From: Alphaproteobacteria bacterium
Lineage (GTDB): Bacteria; Pseudomonadota; Alphaproteobacteria; Rs-D84
Reading direction: 5' to 3'
DNA length: 32,657 bases
NCBI GenBank assembly: GCA_017630405.1
Contig: JAGBVH010000006.1
Span: forward strand, 1-32,657
The position numbers and the translations under genes were made by a program. Positions 14,780 to 22,649 of the stretch are shown piece by piece. Each line of letters begins with the position of its first letter. Position 1 is the stretch's first letter. Below the pieces are notes generated by a model. The model did not search any database and had not been told where the DNA came from. It worked only from the letters and a program-made list of their open reading frames with translations.

Positions 14780-16021
14780 ATGAAAAAGCGTTCGACTTTG
14801 CGACAGTTTTTAACAAATGTGTACGCATTTACTTTTTTGAACAAGTTGATGTTATTAACGCCGGTTTATGCGATTTTTATGCAGGAACATGGCATGAACG
14901 ACATGCAACTTTCGTCACTGTTCATCATTTTATCTGTTGGTACTTTTATGACCCAGGTGCCTGTCACATGGGTGACAAATAAACTGGGCCAGCGATACGC
15001 GATGGTTCTAAGCCAGATTTTAAAGGCTGTTGGCTTTTTGCTGTGGATTTATGTGCCGTCGTATTTTGGCTTTGCGTTTGGTATGTTCCTGTGGGGGATT
15101 CATGCTGCATTTTGGAATGTCGCATTCGAAGGTATGCTATATGACGAATTGCGCGCGCGCCGTCACCACGACATATATGCGCGTGTTTTGGGTGTGCGAT
15201 ATAATGTATCAGCAGTTGGCGCGGCATTGTCTGCATTTGGTTCGTTGCTGATATTTATGGGGTTTGAATGGATTACATATATTTCTATTGCTATTTTGGG
15301 ATTGTCAGTGTTGTTCTTGTTGCGGATCAAATTGCGCTCGGCCAAGAAAAACAAACAGGCCAAGGTTCGCAAGACCAGATTTTTAACCTTGTTCAAAACA
15401 GGAACGCGTATGTGTGTTCGCACGCCGTGTATATTCTTGATGATGATGCTGACATTGTTGGTCAGTAATGTTAACTATCTGGACGATTACCTTAGCCCGA
15501 TTGGTGTGGAAATTGGTTTGCCAGTGGCGTTTGTTGGTATTGTTCAGTTCTTTATTCTTGGTTGTACGATTTTGGGACAAACATTCGCTTATCGTTTCAA
15601 GCGCGTGCCAGATTGGATTCTTTATACAGCAATTTGTGTCGCGGGTGGCGGATATGTGTTGTTCTCGATGTTTTATTCTGTTGCGGGCATTTGGCTGCTG
15701 GGTATGTCCTATGTACTGTTTGCGGCGATTTTCGTATTGTTGTATTCCAGATTCCAAGATTTCTTGCCTCAGTCTTATCGTTCGGTAATCTTGTCTTTGT
15801 ACAGTATCGGCGACAATATCATCTATGTCGGTACATGTTTCTTGATTGGATTGGGTGGCACATTGGGCAGCTGGCGTTACAGTATTTTGATACTGGGCGC
15901 GTTGCTGGTCGGAATAGGGCTGTGGGCACTGCTGTTTATTCGTGATCGTTGCGCGGTTGGTACAGAACCGGTTAAAAAGACCGTCAAAACAATTCGCCCA
16001 GCCATGCAGGAAGATCTCTAG
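14780..16021 (+). CDS. MFS-type transporter
   Basis: 413 residues with about 12 hydrophobic segments split by a basic central loop (RSAKKNKQAKVRKTR, around 190-205), the usual layout of the major facilitator superfamily. A loop 2-3 motif near residue 70 (NKLGQRYAM) fits the family signature. The substrate cannot be told from the sequence; the general look is of a drug/metabolite exporter. GGAAGG stands 6 bases before the ATG. It is divergent from the 773-aa gene and is followed by a small membrane-protein gene 49 bases downstream. Confidence 0.85.
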   Translation: MKKRSTLRQFLTNVYAFTFLNKLMLLTPVYAIFMQEHGMNDMQLSSLFIILSVGTFMTQVPVTWVTNKLGQRYAMVLSQILKAVGFLLWIYVPSYFGFAFGMFLWGIHAAFWNVAFEGMLYDELRARRHHDIYARVLGVRYNVSAVGAALSAFGSLLIFMGFEWITYISIAILGLSVLFLLRIKLRSAKKNKQAKVRKTRFLTLFKTGTRMCVRTPCIFLMMMLTLLVSNVNYLDDYLSPIGVEIGLPVAFVGIVQFFILGCTILGQTFAYRFKRVPDWILYTAICVAGGGYVLFSMFYSVAGIWLLGMSYVLFAAIFVLLYSRFQDFLPQSYRSVILSLYSIGDNIIYVGTCFLIGLGGTLGSWRYSILILGALLVGIGLWALLFIRDRCAVGTEPVKKTVKTIRPAMQEDL

Positions 16022-16070
16022 GTAATCGTTCCTGTGGCACATTGTTTTTGCTTTGTAATAAAGTGTGGAT

Positions 16071-16736
16071 ATGAAGTTAAATATCCGCACTTTTTTATTA
16101 AAGTCGTTGCCGTACTTGATGTCTATTGCCGGTGGTGTGGTTCTTTACACTGATGCGATTGATAATGCCCCGACCGAGAATCTGCGGGATTTAATTATAA
16201 ATGTTTCTGCATCCCTTTTGTCGATACCGCTGGTGTTTTTATTATACGATTACACAAATTCCAGAATTACGCGTCAGATGAAACGACATATGGCAAATAC
16301 AATAGGTGACCAATTAAATACATTGATACTGAATTTGATAATGGTCCTGCGCGATTCTATGAGCGTCCGCAGTAAGTTGACGGTAGAGAATCTGAACCGC
16401 ATGTTGACCTGGCGGGTATCAGAAATATCCACGCGTTTAAAAATAGATGCCAACATTATGAATCAATTGCGCGCATATCATAATGACCTTGATACATTAT
16501 TGTATCGCAACGGCCAGACGGATGTTTTAACCAGCGACCAACTAGAAAACTTGACCGCATTGGCGCGCGATATGACGCACCTTATGAACGAGAACAAATT
16601 TCATAAAAATCGCCGGATTTCCGCAAAATATGTGGAAAATATTATGACACATATTCTTGATTGGTTGGATTCGGACAGTGTTGCCGCATTAAAGTTGTCC
16701 AAGCATTTATCGGACACACCCGCATCCCAGAAATAA
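16071..16736 (+). CDS. Membrane protein of unknown function with helical cytoplasmic domain
   Basis: About 221 residues. Two transmembrane segments near the N-terminus (about 12-28 and 40-60) form a hairpin, followed by ~155 residues of charged alpha-helix with no recognised motif. This looks like a membrane-anchored scaffold or sensor. ATG 16071 is taken as the start; a GTG six bases upstream (16065) is in frame. No good ribosome site is visible for either, so translation may be weak or leaderless. It follows the MFS gene on the same strand and is followed by the tRNA-Lys promoter. Confidence 0.7.
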   Translation: MKLNIRTFLLKSLPYLMSIAGGVVLYTDAIDNAPTENLRDLIINVSASLLSIPLVFLLYDYTNSRITRQMKRHMANTIGDQLNTLILNLIMVLRDSMSVRSKLTVENLNRMLTWRVSEISTRLKIDANIMNQLRAYHNDLDTLLYRNGQTDVLTSDQLENLTALARDMTHLMNENKFHKNRRISAKYVENIMTHILDWLDSDSVAALKLSKHLSDTPASQK

Positions 16737-16763
16737 AAAAGTACAAATTTTTATTATTTTTTC

Positions 16764-16792
16764 TTGATTTTTGATTTGAAATGTGTCAGAAT
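16764..16792 (+). promoter_or_regulatory. Promoter of tRNA-Lys
   Basis: TTGATT (16764-16769), 17-nt spacer, CAGAAT (16787-16792), with tRNA-Lys 55 bases further on. Confidence 0.5.
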
Positions 16793-16847
16793 TTGCCCCG
16801 AACCACGGAAAAAGGATAGAAATATTCTTAATTTCCGGTTCAGTTTT

Positions 16848-16923
16848 GGGGACATAGCTCAGTTGGTAGAGCAAATGACTTTTAATCATTGGGTCCAGGG
16901 TTCGAGTCCCTGTGTCCCCACCA
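16848..16923 (+). tRNA. tRNA-Lys (TTT)
   Basis: Complete cloverleaf: acceptor GGGGACA/TGTCCCC, D-arm AGCTCAGTTGGTAGAGC, anticodon loop CTTTTAA giving TTT, T-arm CAGGG/CCCTG around TTCGAGT, and encoded CCA. Its last 19 bases are repeated downstream at 17090-17108. Confidence 0.97.
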
Positions 16924-16995
16924 AAAATTCAACGACCGCTTGCCGGTCGTTTAATTTTTTCATGGGACGCGGACGAGAACCCAAAAAAGGGTTCG
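16905..16995 (+). repeat. Direct repeat copy 1: tRNA-Lys 3' end, terminator and flank
   Basis: 91 bases starting in the tRNA T-arm (AGTCCCTG...) and running through the CCA end, the terminator and a GAACCC/GGGTTC inverted repeat. Copy 2 (17090-17179) differs by about four substitutions and one A. Confidence 0.9.
16932..16960 (+). terminator. Terminator of tRNA-Lys
   Basis: ACGACCG and CGGTCGT pair around CTTGC, followed by TTAATTTTTT. It is duplicated with one base change at 17116-17144. Confidence 0.8.
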
Positions 16996-17089
16996 GAACG
17001 CCAGTTGGTGAAAACAAGCGTATGCGCCGTTTGAACCCTACGTAGTGAATGGGGCCCATCGCACCGACGCGGTGCAGATGGGGATTTAC

Positions 17090-17179
17090 AGTCCCTGTGT
17101 CCCCACCAAAAATTCAACGACCGCTTGCTGGTCGTTTAATTTTTGTATGGGGCGCGGACGAGAACCCAAAAAGGGTTCG
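17090..17179 (+). repeat. Direct repeat copy 2: truncated tRNA-Lys 3' end plus terminator (att-like)
   Basis: 90 bases nearly identical to 16905-16995. The preceding bases do not form the 5' part of a tRNA, so this is a 3' tRNA fragment, as left by integration into a tRNA gene. Its end abuts the stop codon of the HTH gene at 17182. Confidence 0.85.
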
Positions 17180-17181
17180 CG

Positions 17182-17433
17182 TTATTTTTCATCACAATCC
17201 AAAAAGGATTCAAAAATCGTAGCAAATTTCTTTGGGGTGGTATTTGTACAGACTAATACCTTGTACAATGTGTGTGTTGATATCCAGCGTGGCTTGCCGT
17301 CTGGGGACTGGCATTTGCTGTAATTAAAAGTTGTGGCATCTAATCCGCATTTTCGCGCCAGCCCAGAACGTGTGATACCATTTTCTTTGGCGATATATTT
17401 GATTGTTTCCCACAGTGCGTCATGATGGCTCAT
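17182..17433 (-). CDS. HTH-only transcriptional regulator, phage-repressor type (copy 1)
   Basis: 83 residues. The whole chain matches the N-terminal DNA-binding half of alphaproteobacterial phage-repressor/S24-type regulators: MSHHDALWETI, then SGLARKCGLDATTFNYSK as the helix-turn-helix (residues ~23-40), then GKPRWIST.TLYKVL. The S24 (LexA-like) peptidase and dimerisation domain is absent. The ATG has GGAAGGAA close upstream. It is paralogous to the gene at 17559-17813, same strand, and lies beside a duplicated tRNA-Lys end. Likely a leftover or domesticated phage regulator, perhaps acting as a short dominant repressor. Confidence 0.82.
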   Translation of the reverse strand: MSHHDALWETIKYIAKENGITRSGLARKCGLDATTFNYSKCQSPDGKPRWISTHTLYKVLVCTNTTPKKFATIFESFLDCDEK

Positions 17434-17558
17434 AATTCCTTCCTTTTGTTATTTTTTATTTATATTCAGAACGAATTATTTTCTATATCTTGTTTTTAGT
17501 CAAGGCAAACAACCTGCGGTTGAAAGCGGTGTTGAAAAACTGCGGACTATATCGGTTT

Positions 17559-17813
17559 TTAATCTTTGTATTTGTCGTCCAGAAATCCCTGAAACAGTTC
17601 AGCAAATTGAACAGGTGTGGTATTAGTATGCGTCAAGATTTTGTACAATGTTTCCGTACTAATCCATCGTGGCTGTCCGTGTACAGAAAAACGCTTGCTT
17701 GGATTGAAAGCAGTTGCATCCAGTTTACATAATCTTGCCAATCCCGAGCGTGTTTTATTGTTAATTGTTGCGATTTTATTTATTGTGTTCCAAAGTGCGT
17801 CGTGATGTGTCAT
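17559..17813 (-). CDS. HTH-only transcriptional regulator, phage-repressor type (copy 2)
   Basis: 84 residues, about half identical to the protein at 17182-17433. Shared blocks are the first nine residues apart from minor changes (MTHHDALWN), RSGLARLCKLDATAFNPSK as the helix-turn-helix, and QPRWISTETLYKIL. Like its paralogue it ends where an S24 peptidase domain would begin. No clear ribosome site precedes the ATG. The pair lies tail to head with 125 AT-rich bases between them, which fits tandem duplication. The target operators are unknown. Confidence 0.8.
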   Translation of the reverse strand: MTHHDALWNTINKIATINNKTRSGLARLCKLDATAFNPSKRFSVHGQPRWISTETLYKILTHTNTTPVQFAELFQGFLDDKYKD

Positions 17814-17923
17814 GTGCGGATGTCTTGGTATAAATTCTTGTTAGAGTTGTTATATTATGTATTTTTCGCTTTGCGCGCCATAGGTTAGTATTCTTATGTT
17901 TTGATTTAATGCGTATCTTGCAC

Positions 17924-17951
17924 TTTACTTTTGCTGTTGTTGTGATATAAT
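17924..17951 (+). promoter_or_regulatory. Possible promoter for the HD-hydrolase operon
   Basis: TTTACT (17924-17929), 16-nt spacer, TATAAT (17946-17951), 122 bases before the start codon. The 260-base gap 17814-18073 otherwise shows nothing I can name. Confidence 0.4.
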
Positions 17952-18073
17952 AGTATGTGTGGTAAAGAATCCCACGCAAATAAACCCTCCAATCTTAACA
18001 AAAATTTCACGCATGCTTTTCGTGGCATATGCGGACTGTTGTGCGTGATATATAAAAACAAAGGATTTGTGTT

Positions 18074-18622
18074 ATGACGGATAAAATTTTTTCTGCGTTA
18101 AATTTCGCGACTAATGCCCACAGTGGTCAGTACAGAAAATCAACCAGGTTTCCATATATCGTGCATCCTGTTGCAGTTATGCAATATCTGATTATGCACA
18201 ACGCCAGTGCTGATGCAATAGCGGCCGGCATATTACACGATACGCTGGAAGATACACCAACAACAGAATCCGAATTGCGTGCGGCCTTTGGTGATCGTAT
18301 AACGGATTTGGTTCTTGGGGCATCCGAACCGGACAAGTCTTTATCTTGGGAACAGCGCAAAGAACACACGATTAATACTTTGCGCACAGTTAATGATGTC
18401 GAGCAGCTGATGGTAATCTGTGCGGACAAATTAAGCAATATTTCTAGTATTGCATCAGACTTGGAAAAATACGGGGAACAAACATGGTCGCGTTTCAAGC
18501 GTGGTTATGAGCAGCAAAAATGGTACTATTGTTCACTGGCAGAGATTTTTGCGCAACATAAGGACAAGTCAGATTTGTTCCGCGAATACGCAAGCGCTGT
18601 AAAGTCTGTGTTTGGCGAATAA
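18074..18622 (+). CDS. HD-domain hydrolase, small ppGpp-hydrolase (SAH/MESH1) type
   Basis: 182 residues forming one HD domain. Metal ligands are visible: His31 (YIVHPVAV), His55-Asp56 (ILHDTLEDT) and Asp118 (CADKLSN). This is the pattern of the RelA/SpoT hydrolase domain and of stand-alone (p)ppGpp hydrolases. No synthetase or ACT domain is present, so the protein could only degrade alarmone or a related nucleotide. Bifunctional Rel must be elsewhere if present. The start has AAAGGA ten bases upstream. It heads a run with tatD-like and tcdA genes. The substrate is inferred from family only. Confidence 0.85.
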   Translation: MTDKIFSALNFATNAHSGQYRKSTRFPYIVHPVAVMQYLIMHNASADAIAAGILHDTLEDTPTTESELRAAFGDRITDLVLGASEPDKSLSWEQRKEHTINTLRTVNDVEQLMVICADKLSNISSIASDLEKYGEQTWSRFKRGYEQQKWYYCSLAEIFAQHKDKSDLFREYASAVKSVFGE

Positions 18623-18674
18623 AAATACACACAAAATACATTGCGTGACCTGTCAATCGTGGTATCATAACCAT

Positions 18675-19367
18675 ATGGTTAAATATTTTGATGCGCATTG
18701 TCATTTGCCCAAGGTACCCTATACAGGGACTGTTTCCGCGATATTTAATTCAGCGCGCATTGATGACTGGGCGCATGTTGTGGATTATCAGTGGGGCGCG
18801 ATTGGTGTTCATCCGTGGTATATTGATAATTTACCTTCTGGCTGGATTGAGAATATGGAGCGCATATTGATAGAAAATCCAGATCTGATGGTTGGCGAGA
18901 TTGGGCTGGATTCTAATCATCCAGAATTTGAAAAACAAATCGATATTTTTACTGCGCAACTTGATATCGCGGCACGCCTTTCGCGTACAGCGCATATTCA
19001 TTGTGTTGGCGCATGGGATGAAATGCTGGCTGTGTTTAATGCGCGCCCATCACACAAAATGCCACCAAGAATACTGTTTCATGGTTTTTCTGGACCTGCT
19101 GACCAGATTACACGCGTGGCGGATAAATACAATGCGTACTTTTCGTATGGTGCACGAGCACTTAAATCAGAACGAGGTTTGGCGCGTATAAAAAACACTC
19201 CGCTTAATCGTCTGTTGATTGAAAGTGATTCTGATAATCCGGATTCTGTGATTGAAATCACCAAACAGATTGCCGCGCTTTTGAACATAGACATCGCAAA
19301 ATTTGCCGATATAATATATAACAACGCTATACGGATGATTGGACATGGACAGACTGCACAGGATTAG
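18675..19367 (+). CDS. TatD-family metal-dependent hydrolase/DNase
   Basis: 230 residues, slightly short for TatD (about 260). Metal-site motifs are His8-x-His10 (FDAHCHL), GEIGLD around residue 78, HCVGAWDEM near 116, FHGFSG near 137 and the late Asp in LLIESDSDNPD. TatD proteins are 3'-5' exonucleases with a TIM-barrel fold. ATG 18675 gives the family's normal N-terminus; an earlier in-frame start would add 21 unrelated residues. The 3' end overlaps tcdA by 23 bases, which implies translational coupling. Confidence 0.88.
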   Translation: MVKYFDAHCHLPKVPYTGTVSAIFNSARIDDWAHVVDYQWGAIGVHPWYIDNLPSGWIENMERILIENPDLMVGEIGLDSNHPEFEKQIDIFTAQLDIAARLSRTAHIHCVGAWDEMLAVFNARPSHKMPPRILFHGFSGPADQITRVADKYNAYFSYGARALKSERGLARIKNTPLNRLLIESDSDNPDSVIEITKQIAALLNIDIAKFADIIYNNAIRMIGHGQTAQD

Positions 19368-20019
19368 ATTATTGATGGGCGATGCCGCAATTGAAAAACT
19401 GCAAAAATCCACAGTTATGGTTGTGGGGTGTGGCGCGGTTGGTTCTTTTGTAATCGAGGCCTTGGCCCGTAGCGGTATCGGCAATTTAATCATTGTTGAT
19501 TTTGATAAAATCGAAGAATCAAACATTAATCGCCAGTTATTTGCGCTGTCAACAAATGTTGGCGAACCAAAGGTTACAGTGGCCGCTGCACGAATTGCGG
19601 AAATTTCGCCCGATATAAATGTGACCGCATTAAATATGTTCTTTGATGCGGAAACTGAATTGGAAATCAGACCAGACTTTGTAATTGATGCGATTGATAC
19701 AGTCCCGTCCAAGATTGCGCTGGCCGCGTGGTGTGCAAAAAACAATGTGCCAATGATTGCCAGTATGGGGGCGGCACTTAAAACAGATATTACAAAAATA
19801 AAAGTTGCGCCAATTTCCAAGACTTCTGTATGCCCATTGGCGGCACGTGTTCGTCGTGCGGTGCGTGAACAAGGATTGCCAGATTTTGCGACCGTATTTT
19901 CATCCGAGACCCCCGCAGTACCTGCGTTGGCTGGGCGTAATCTGGGGTCGATGATAACGGTCACAGGTGCATTTGGATTACATTTGGCAGATTATGCGAT
20001 AAAGTACCTGATACAATAG
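19345..20019 (+). CDS. tcdA: tRNA threonylcarbamoyladenosine dehydratase (ThiF/E1-like)
   Basis: 224 residues. A Rossmann ATP-binding site GCGAVGS is at 28-34, with the E1-family residues NRQ at 62-64 and the DAIDTVPSK segment. TcdA cyclises t6A37 to ct6A in tRNAs that read ANN codons, using ATP. The order of motifs and the short length fit TcdA/YgdL rather than MoeB or ThiF, and the adenylation-site features KxxK-type metal Cys pairs of MoeB are lacking. ATG 19345 has GGA eight to ten bases upstream; TTG 19339 is an alternative. It sits within the end of the TatD gene. Confidence 0.88.
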   Translation: MDRLHRIRLLMGDAAIEKLQKSTVMVVGCGAVGSFVIEALARSGIGNLIIVDFDKIEESNINRQLFALSTNVGEPKVTVAAARIAEISPDINVTALNMFFDAETELEIRPDFVIDAIDTVPSKIALAAWCAKNNVPMIASMGAALKTDITKIKVAPISKTSVCPLAARVRRAVREQGLPDFATVFSSETPAVPALAGRNLGSMITVTGAFGLHLADYAIKYLIQ

Positions 20020-20021
20020 TT

Positions 20022-20049
20022 TTGACACAGGCGATATCTTTGTTGTAAA
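20022..20049 (+). promoter_or_regulatory. Promoter of the SIMPL-domain gene
   Basis: TTGACA (20022-20027), 16-nt spacer, TGTAAA (20044-20049), directly after tcdA. Confidence 0.6.
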
Positions 20050-20081
20050 CTTTCATTAACAAATAACAGGCGGAGGGAAAA

Positions 20082-20828
20082 ATGAAATTAACAAATAAAT
20101 TAAAATCAATTCCTGGTGTTTGGCTGGCCGTGCTGGCGATTGGTGTTGCGCTGGGTGGATTCTTTATTGGTGACGGAATCTATCGCGCTATGTCTGGTCG
20201 TACTGTCACTGTCAAAGGCTTGGCGGAACGTGATGTTGTGGCTGATACCGCCGTATGGAATATCAAAATCAATGGTGTTGGCGGCGATTTGGCGGTGTTG
20301 CAGTCTGAAATAGACAGCGATATCACGGAAATTCATAATTTCCTGACGGGCGCTGGTTTTGCGGAATCGGATATTCAGAATCTGCGTGTCCAGGTTCGTG
20401 ATAAATATGCGGGCTATTCCGATGCAGAATTAAAATCCCAGAACAATGATGGTCGTTATGTTATCGATACTGGCGTAATGGTTCGTTCGCACAATGTTGA
20501 ATTGGTTGATGCGGTGTCGCGCCGTATGGGTGAATTGGTTCGTCGTGGCATAACTGTCACCGAAGATTATTCTGGTCCTATTTATATATTTAACGGTCTG
20601 AATGATATCAAAATATCGATGATAGAGCAGGCGACCAAAAACGCCACCTCGGCTGGCGAACAATTTGCCAAAGATGCGGATGCCAAACTTGGTAAAATCA
20701 AAAGTGCCAACCAAGGTGTGTTTAGTATCGAAGCGCGCGACCCAACCGACAGCTGGTCATCGAACGAGCGTCAGGCCATAAACAAAAAAGTTCGTGTGGT
20801 TGCGACGATTACATTTTATTTGAAATAA
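20082..20828 (+). CDS. SIMPL-domain (DUF541) envelope protein
   Basis: 248 residues. An N-terminal membrane anchor or signal (about 12-35, WLAVLAIGVALGGFFIG) is followed by a periplasmic DUF541/SIMPL domain: VTVKGLAERDVVADTAVW, the RVQVRDKYAGY region and a C-terminal VRVVATITFYLK strand. SIMPL proteins form periplasmic oligomers, and some members (E. coli YggE) reduce oxidative stress; the molecular role is unknown. The start has GGCGGAGGG upstream. It is a single-gene unit with its own promoter and terminator. Confidence 0.88.
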   Translation: MKLTNKLKSIPGVWLAVLAIGVALGGFFIGDGIYRAMSGRTVTVKGLAERDVVADTAVWNIKINGVGGDLAVLQSEIDSDITEIHNFLTGAGFAESDIQNLRVQVRDKYAGYSDAELKSQNNDGRYVIDTGVMVRSHNVELVDAVSRRMGELVRRGITVTEDYSGPIYIFNGLNDIKISMIEQATKNATSAGEQFAKDADAKLGKIKSANQGVFSIEARDPTDSWSSNERQAINKKVRVVATITFYLK

Positions 20829-20857
20829 AAAATCCCCCGTTTGGGGGTGTTTTTTTG
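20829..20857 (+). terminator. Terminator of the SIMPL gene
   Basis: CCCCC GTTT GGGGG followed by TGTTTTTTT, right after the stop codon. Same stem as the terminators at 10304 and 28375. Confidence 0.85.
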
Positions 20858-20927
20858 CGGCAATTTGTTTATGTATGCATATGGTTTTCTGCGGTCTAGG
20901 TACCTTTTCCTAAATGCGGTATTGCGA

Positions 20928-20956
20928 TTGCGTGCGCATTTAAAAAGGTTTATAAT
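20928..20956 (+). promoter_or_regulatory. Promoter of the DUF378 gene
   Basis: TTGCGT (20928-20933), 17-nt spacer, TATAAT (20951-20956). The palindrome at 20964-20979 begins at the predicted transcription start. Confidence 0.65.
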
Positions 20957-20963
20957 ATGATTG

Positions 20964-20979
20964 TCTTGTTCGAACAAGA
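20964..20979. promoter_or_regulatory. Perfect 16-bp palindrome, candidate operator
   Basis: TCTTGTTCGAACAAGA, two exact 8-bp half sites with no spacer, located at the transcription start between promoter and ribosome site. Position and symmetry suit binding of a dimeric repressor. It has no T-run, so it is not a terminator. Confidence 0.55.
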
Positions 20980-21009
20980 TAGTCAAAAACCTTGAAAAGG
21001 AGAGAGAAG

Positions 21010-21225
21010 ATGAGAGGACTGACAAGCTATGTTCTAAAACCATTGACCTTTATCGGTGCCCTGAACTGGGGATTGATTGGTATCTTTGGTTTTGACTTGG
21101 TTGCATTTTTATTTGGCCCTGCAACATTGGCCAGTAATATAGTATATGCGATAATCGGTATCGCGGCCTTGATATGGCTGATATGGATTTGGGTTGACAG
21201 ACCGGAAACCCGTCGTGACCGATAA
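21010..21225 (+). CDS. DUF378 family small membrane protein
   Basis: 71 residues with two transmembrane helices: KPLTFIGALNWGLIGIFGFDLVAFLFG and a second at about 38-58. The N-terminal block with LNWGL and the DLVAxLFG end is typical of DUF378. The function is unknown; the family is often annotated as a stress-associated membrane protein. ATG 21010 follows AAAAGGAGAG; an in-frame TTG at 20992 is rejected because it precedes that ribosome site. The gene has its own promoter, an operator-like palindrome and a terminator, so it is an independently controlled unit. Confidence 0.88.
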   Translation: MRGLTSYVLKPLTFIGALNWGLIGIFGFDLVAFLFGPATLASNIVYAIIGIAALIWLIWIWVDRPETRRDR

Positions 21226-21247
21226 AAAAATTAAAGTTTCATGTCCG

Positions 21248-21272
21248 CGCCCCGCGTTTTTGGGGCGTTTTT
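21248..21272 (+). terminator. Terminator of the DUF378 gene
   Basis: CGCCCC and GGGGCG pair around an 8-nt loop, followed by TTTTT. Confidence 0.8.
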
Positions 21273-21330
21273 ATATCTTGATTTGTTATGCGTTATAGGG
21301 CAAAATTAAATCAACCAAGGGGGAAAGTTG

Positions 21331-22602
21331 ATGAAGAAAATATCCGTATTATCATGTGTTGTTGCATTGGCTGCGTGCGGCGGTGGTGATTCTGCGCACA
21401 AGATTGATACCACTAATACCAAGAATGAATTGGTGGCAATTCAGGCATTTAACAGCGAGGTTATAGGGATATCTCAGTCTGTAAACAATCAGGCCGATAC
21501 AGTATCATATGTGCATTCCGCATTGGGGATACGTGGGGCCAGTACAGTCTCGTCAACCGACAGCAGTACCGATAATCGTATCGGGCATTCAACCACACAA
21601 ACAGACAGAATTCCGGACAATATAATGGGTAAACAATATGTGGCCGCGGTTGAAAAATTAAAAACCCTTACCAAATTTTCCGATGATACAGAATTTGCGG
21701 GCCTGACCCCAACCCAATTGGTGGAAAGTTATAAAATTATTGGTGGTAAAACGGAATATTCGTCGACTGAATTATCCGATGACGATAGGGCGGCTATCAG
21801 ATCTGCTGTTCTGGCCAAATATCAGGATATTTTGAATCGCTTCTTTGATTATGATAACGATGCCGCGGATTGGCGTTGGGAACCAATGACGCGCGGTTTG
21901 TCGGATTTGGAACTGGAAACAGTTAATGGCGAAACGATAAAGTTAGTCCTGAATGACAAGGGACGCATCGTTGGTCTTGATTCTATAACGGGGGGCGGCA
22001 CAAAGTCTTTTTTGCGAACCGTCAAGAATAACTTTGAATATACTGATGGCGAAGTCGCTGGCACTGCTGTGTTGAATTCTTTGGGTGCGAAATATGGGTT
22101 AAAGTATTCGGATTTTGGTTCGCTTGCTGTTATGAAAAATGTGACTGTGGACGGCGAAACAAAGTCACAGCCAGTATCAACGGATTACTTTGTTGGTGGT
22201 TATGACATAAAACAGGTTAGCACCGCGGATATGTCGGGTGAATATCAGTTTAATGGATATGCCACAGGCGCGGTAACGGGTGCTGATGCGAAAACATTAG
22301 CGGTCAATGGTGCAACAACACTTGTGTTCAACGATGGAGACGAAACGCTGACAATGGACTTTACTGATTCCAATTGGCACAATGTGGTTGTTTCTCGTCA
22401 GGAAGGTTCTATGGCAAATGTACAGTTCACTGGTGAAACCGCCGCGGGCTTTGAAATGACCGGTGGCACATTTGCGGATACAGACAAACTGGATATTAAA
22501 TACTATGGTGATAATAATGCGCCAAGTGAATTCAGTGGTATGGCCCAGTATTCAGAATCAGACCGTCAAATGAATGTTGTATTTGGTGGTGCGAAAAAAT
22601 AA
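21331..22602 (+). CDS. Large surface-type lipoprotein, possibly with a TbpB/fHbp-like barrel
   Basis: 423 residues. The lipoprotein signal MKKISVLSCVVALAAC is followed by a Gly/Ser/Asp stretch. The middle (about 95-190) is helical; the C-terminal half (about 190-423) is beta-rich with alternating strands. It ends in a pattern (GYATGAVTG, TLVFNDGDETLTMDF, IKYYGDNNAPSEFSGM, VVFGGAKK) that resembles the C-terminal barrel of transferrin-binding-protein-like and factor-H-binding-like lipoproteins. Those are exposed on the cell surface and often exported by Slam. No Slam gene is in the window. ATG 21331 has GGGGGAAAG upstream. It converges with the P-type ATPase and shares a terminator with it. Confidence 0.72.
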   Translation: MKKISVLSCVVALAACGGGDSAHKIDTTNTKNELVAIQAFNSEVIGISQSVNNQADTVSYVHSALGIRGASTVSSTDSSTDNRIGHSTTQTDRIPDNIMGKQYVAAVEKLKTLTKFSDDTEFAGLTPTQLVESYKIIGGKTEYSSTELSDDDRAAIRSAVLAKYQDILNRFFDYDNDAADWRWEPMTRGLSDLELETVNGETIKLVLNDKGRIVGLDSITGGGTKSFLRTVKNNFEYTDGEVAGTAVLNSLGAKYGLKYSDFGSLAVMKNVTVDGETKSQPVSTDYFVGGYDIKQVSTADMSGEYQFNGYATGAVTGADAKTLAVNGATTLVFNDGDETLTMDFTDSNWHNVVVSRQEGSMANVQFTGETAAGFEMTGGTFADTDKLDIKYYGDNNAPSEFSGMAQYSESDRQMNVVFGGAKK

Positions 22603-22614
22603 AGCAGGAACATA

Positions 22615-22649
22615 AAAAGACAACCGCCGTTTCGGCGGTTGTCTTTTTA
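22615..22649. terminator. Bidirectional terminator between convergent genes
   Basis: AAAAGACAACCGCC and GGCGGTTGTCTTTTT form a near-perfect inverted repeat around a GTTTC loop with T-runs on both strands. On the minus strand it overlaps the stop codon of the ATPase gene. Confidence 0.9.

Noticed and set aside
16764-17045. Plus-strand frame through tRNA-Lys
   Set aside because: Runs through the tRNA and its terminator; repeated only because the DNA is duplicated.
20964-20979. LexA box
   Set aside because: Alphaproteobacterial LexA sites are direct GTTC-N7-GTTC repeats; this is a spacerless inverted repeat.
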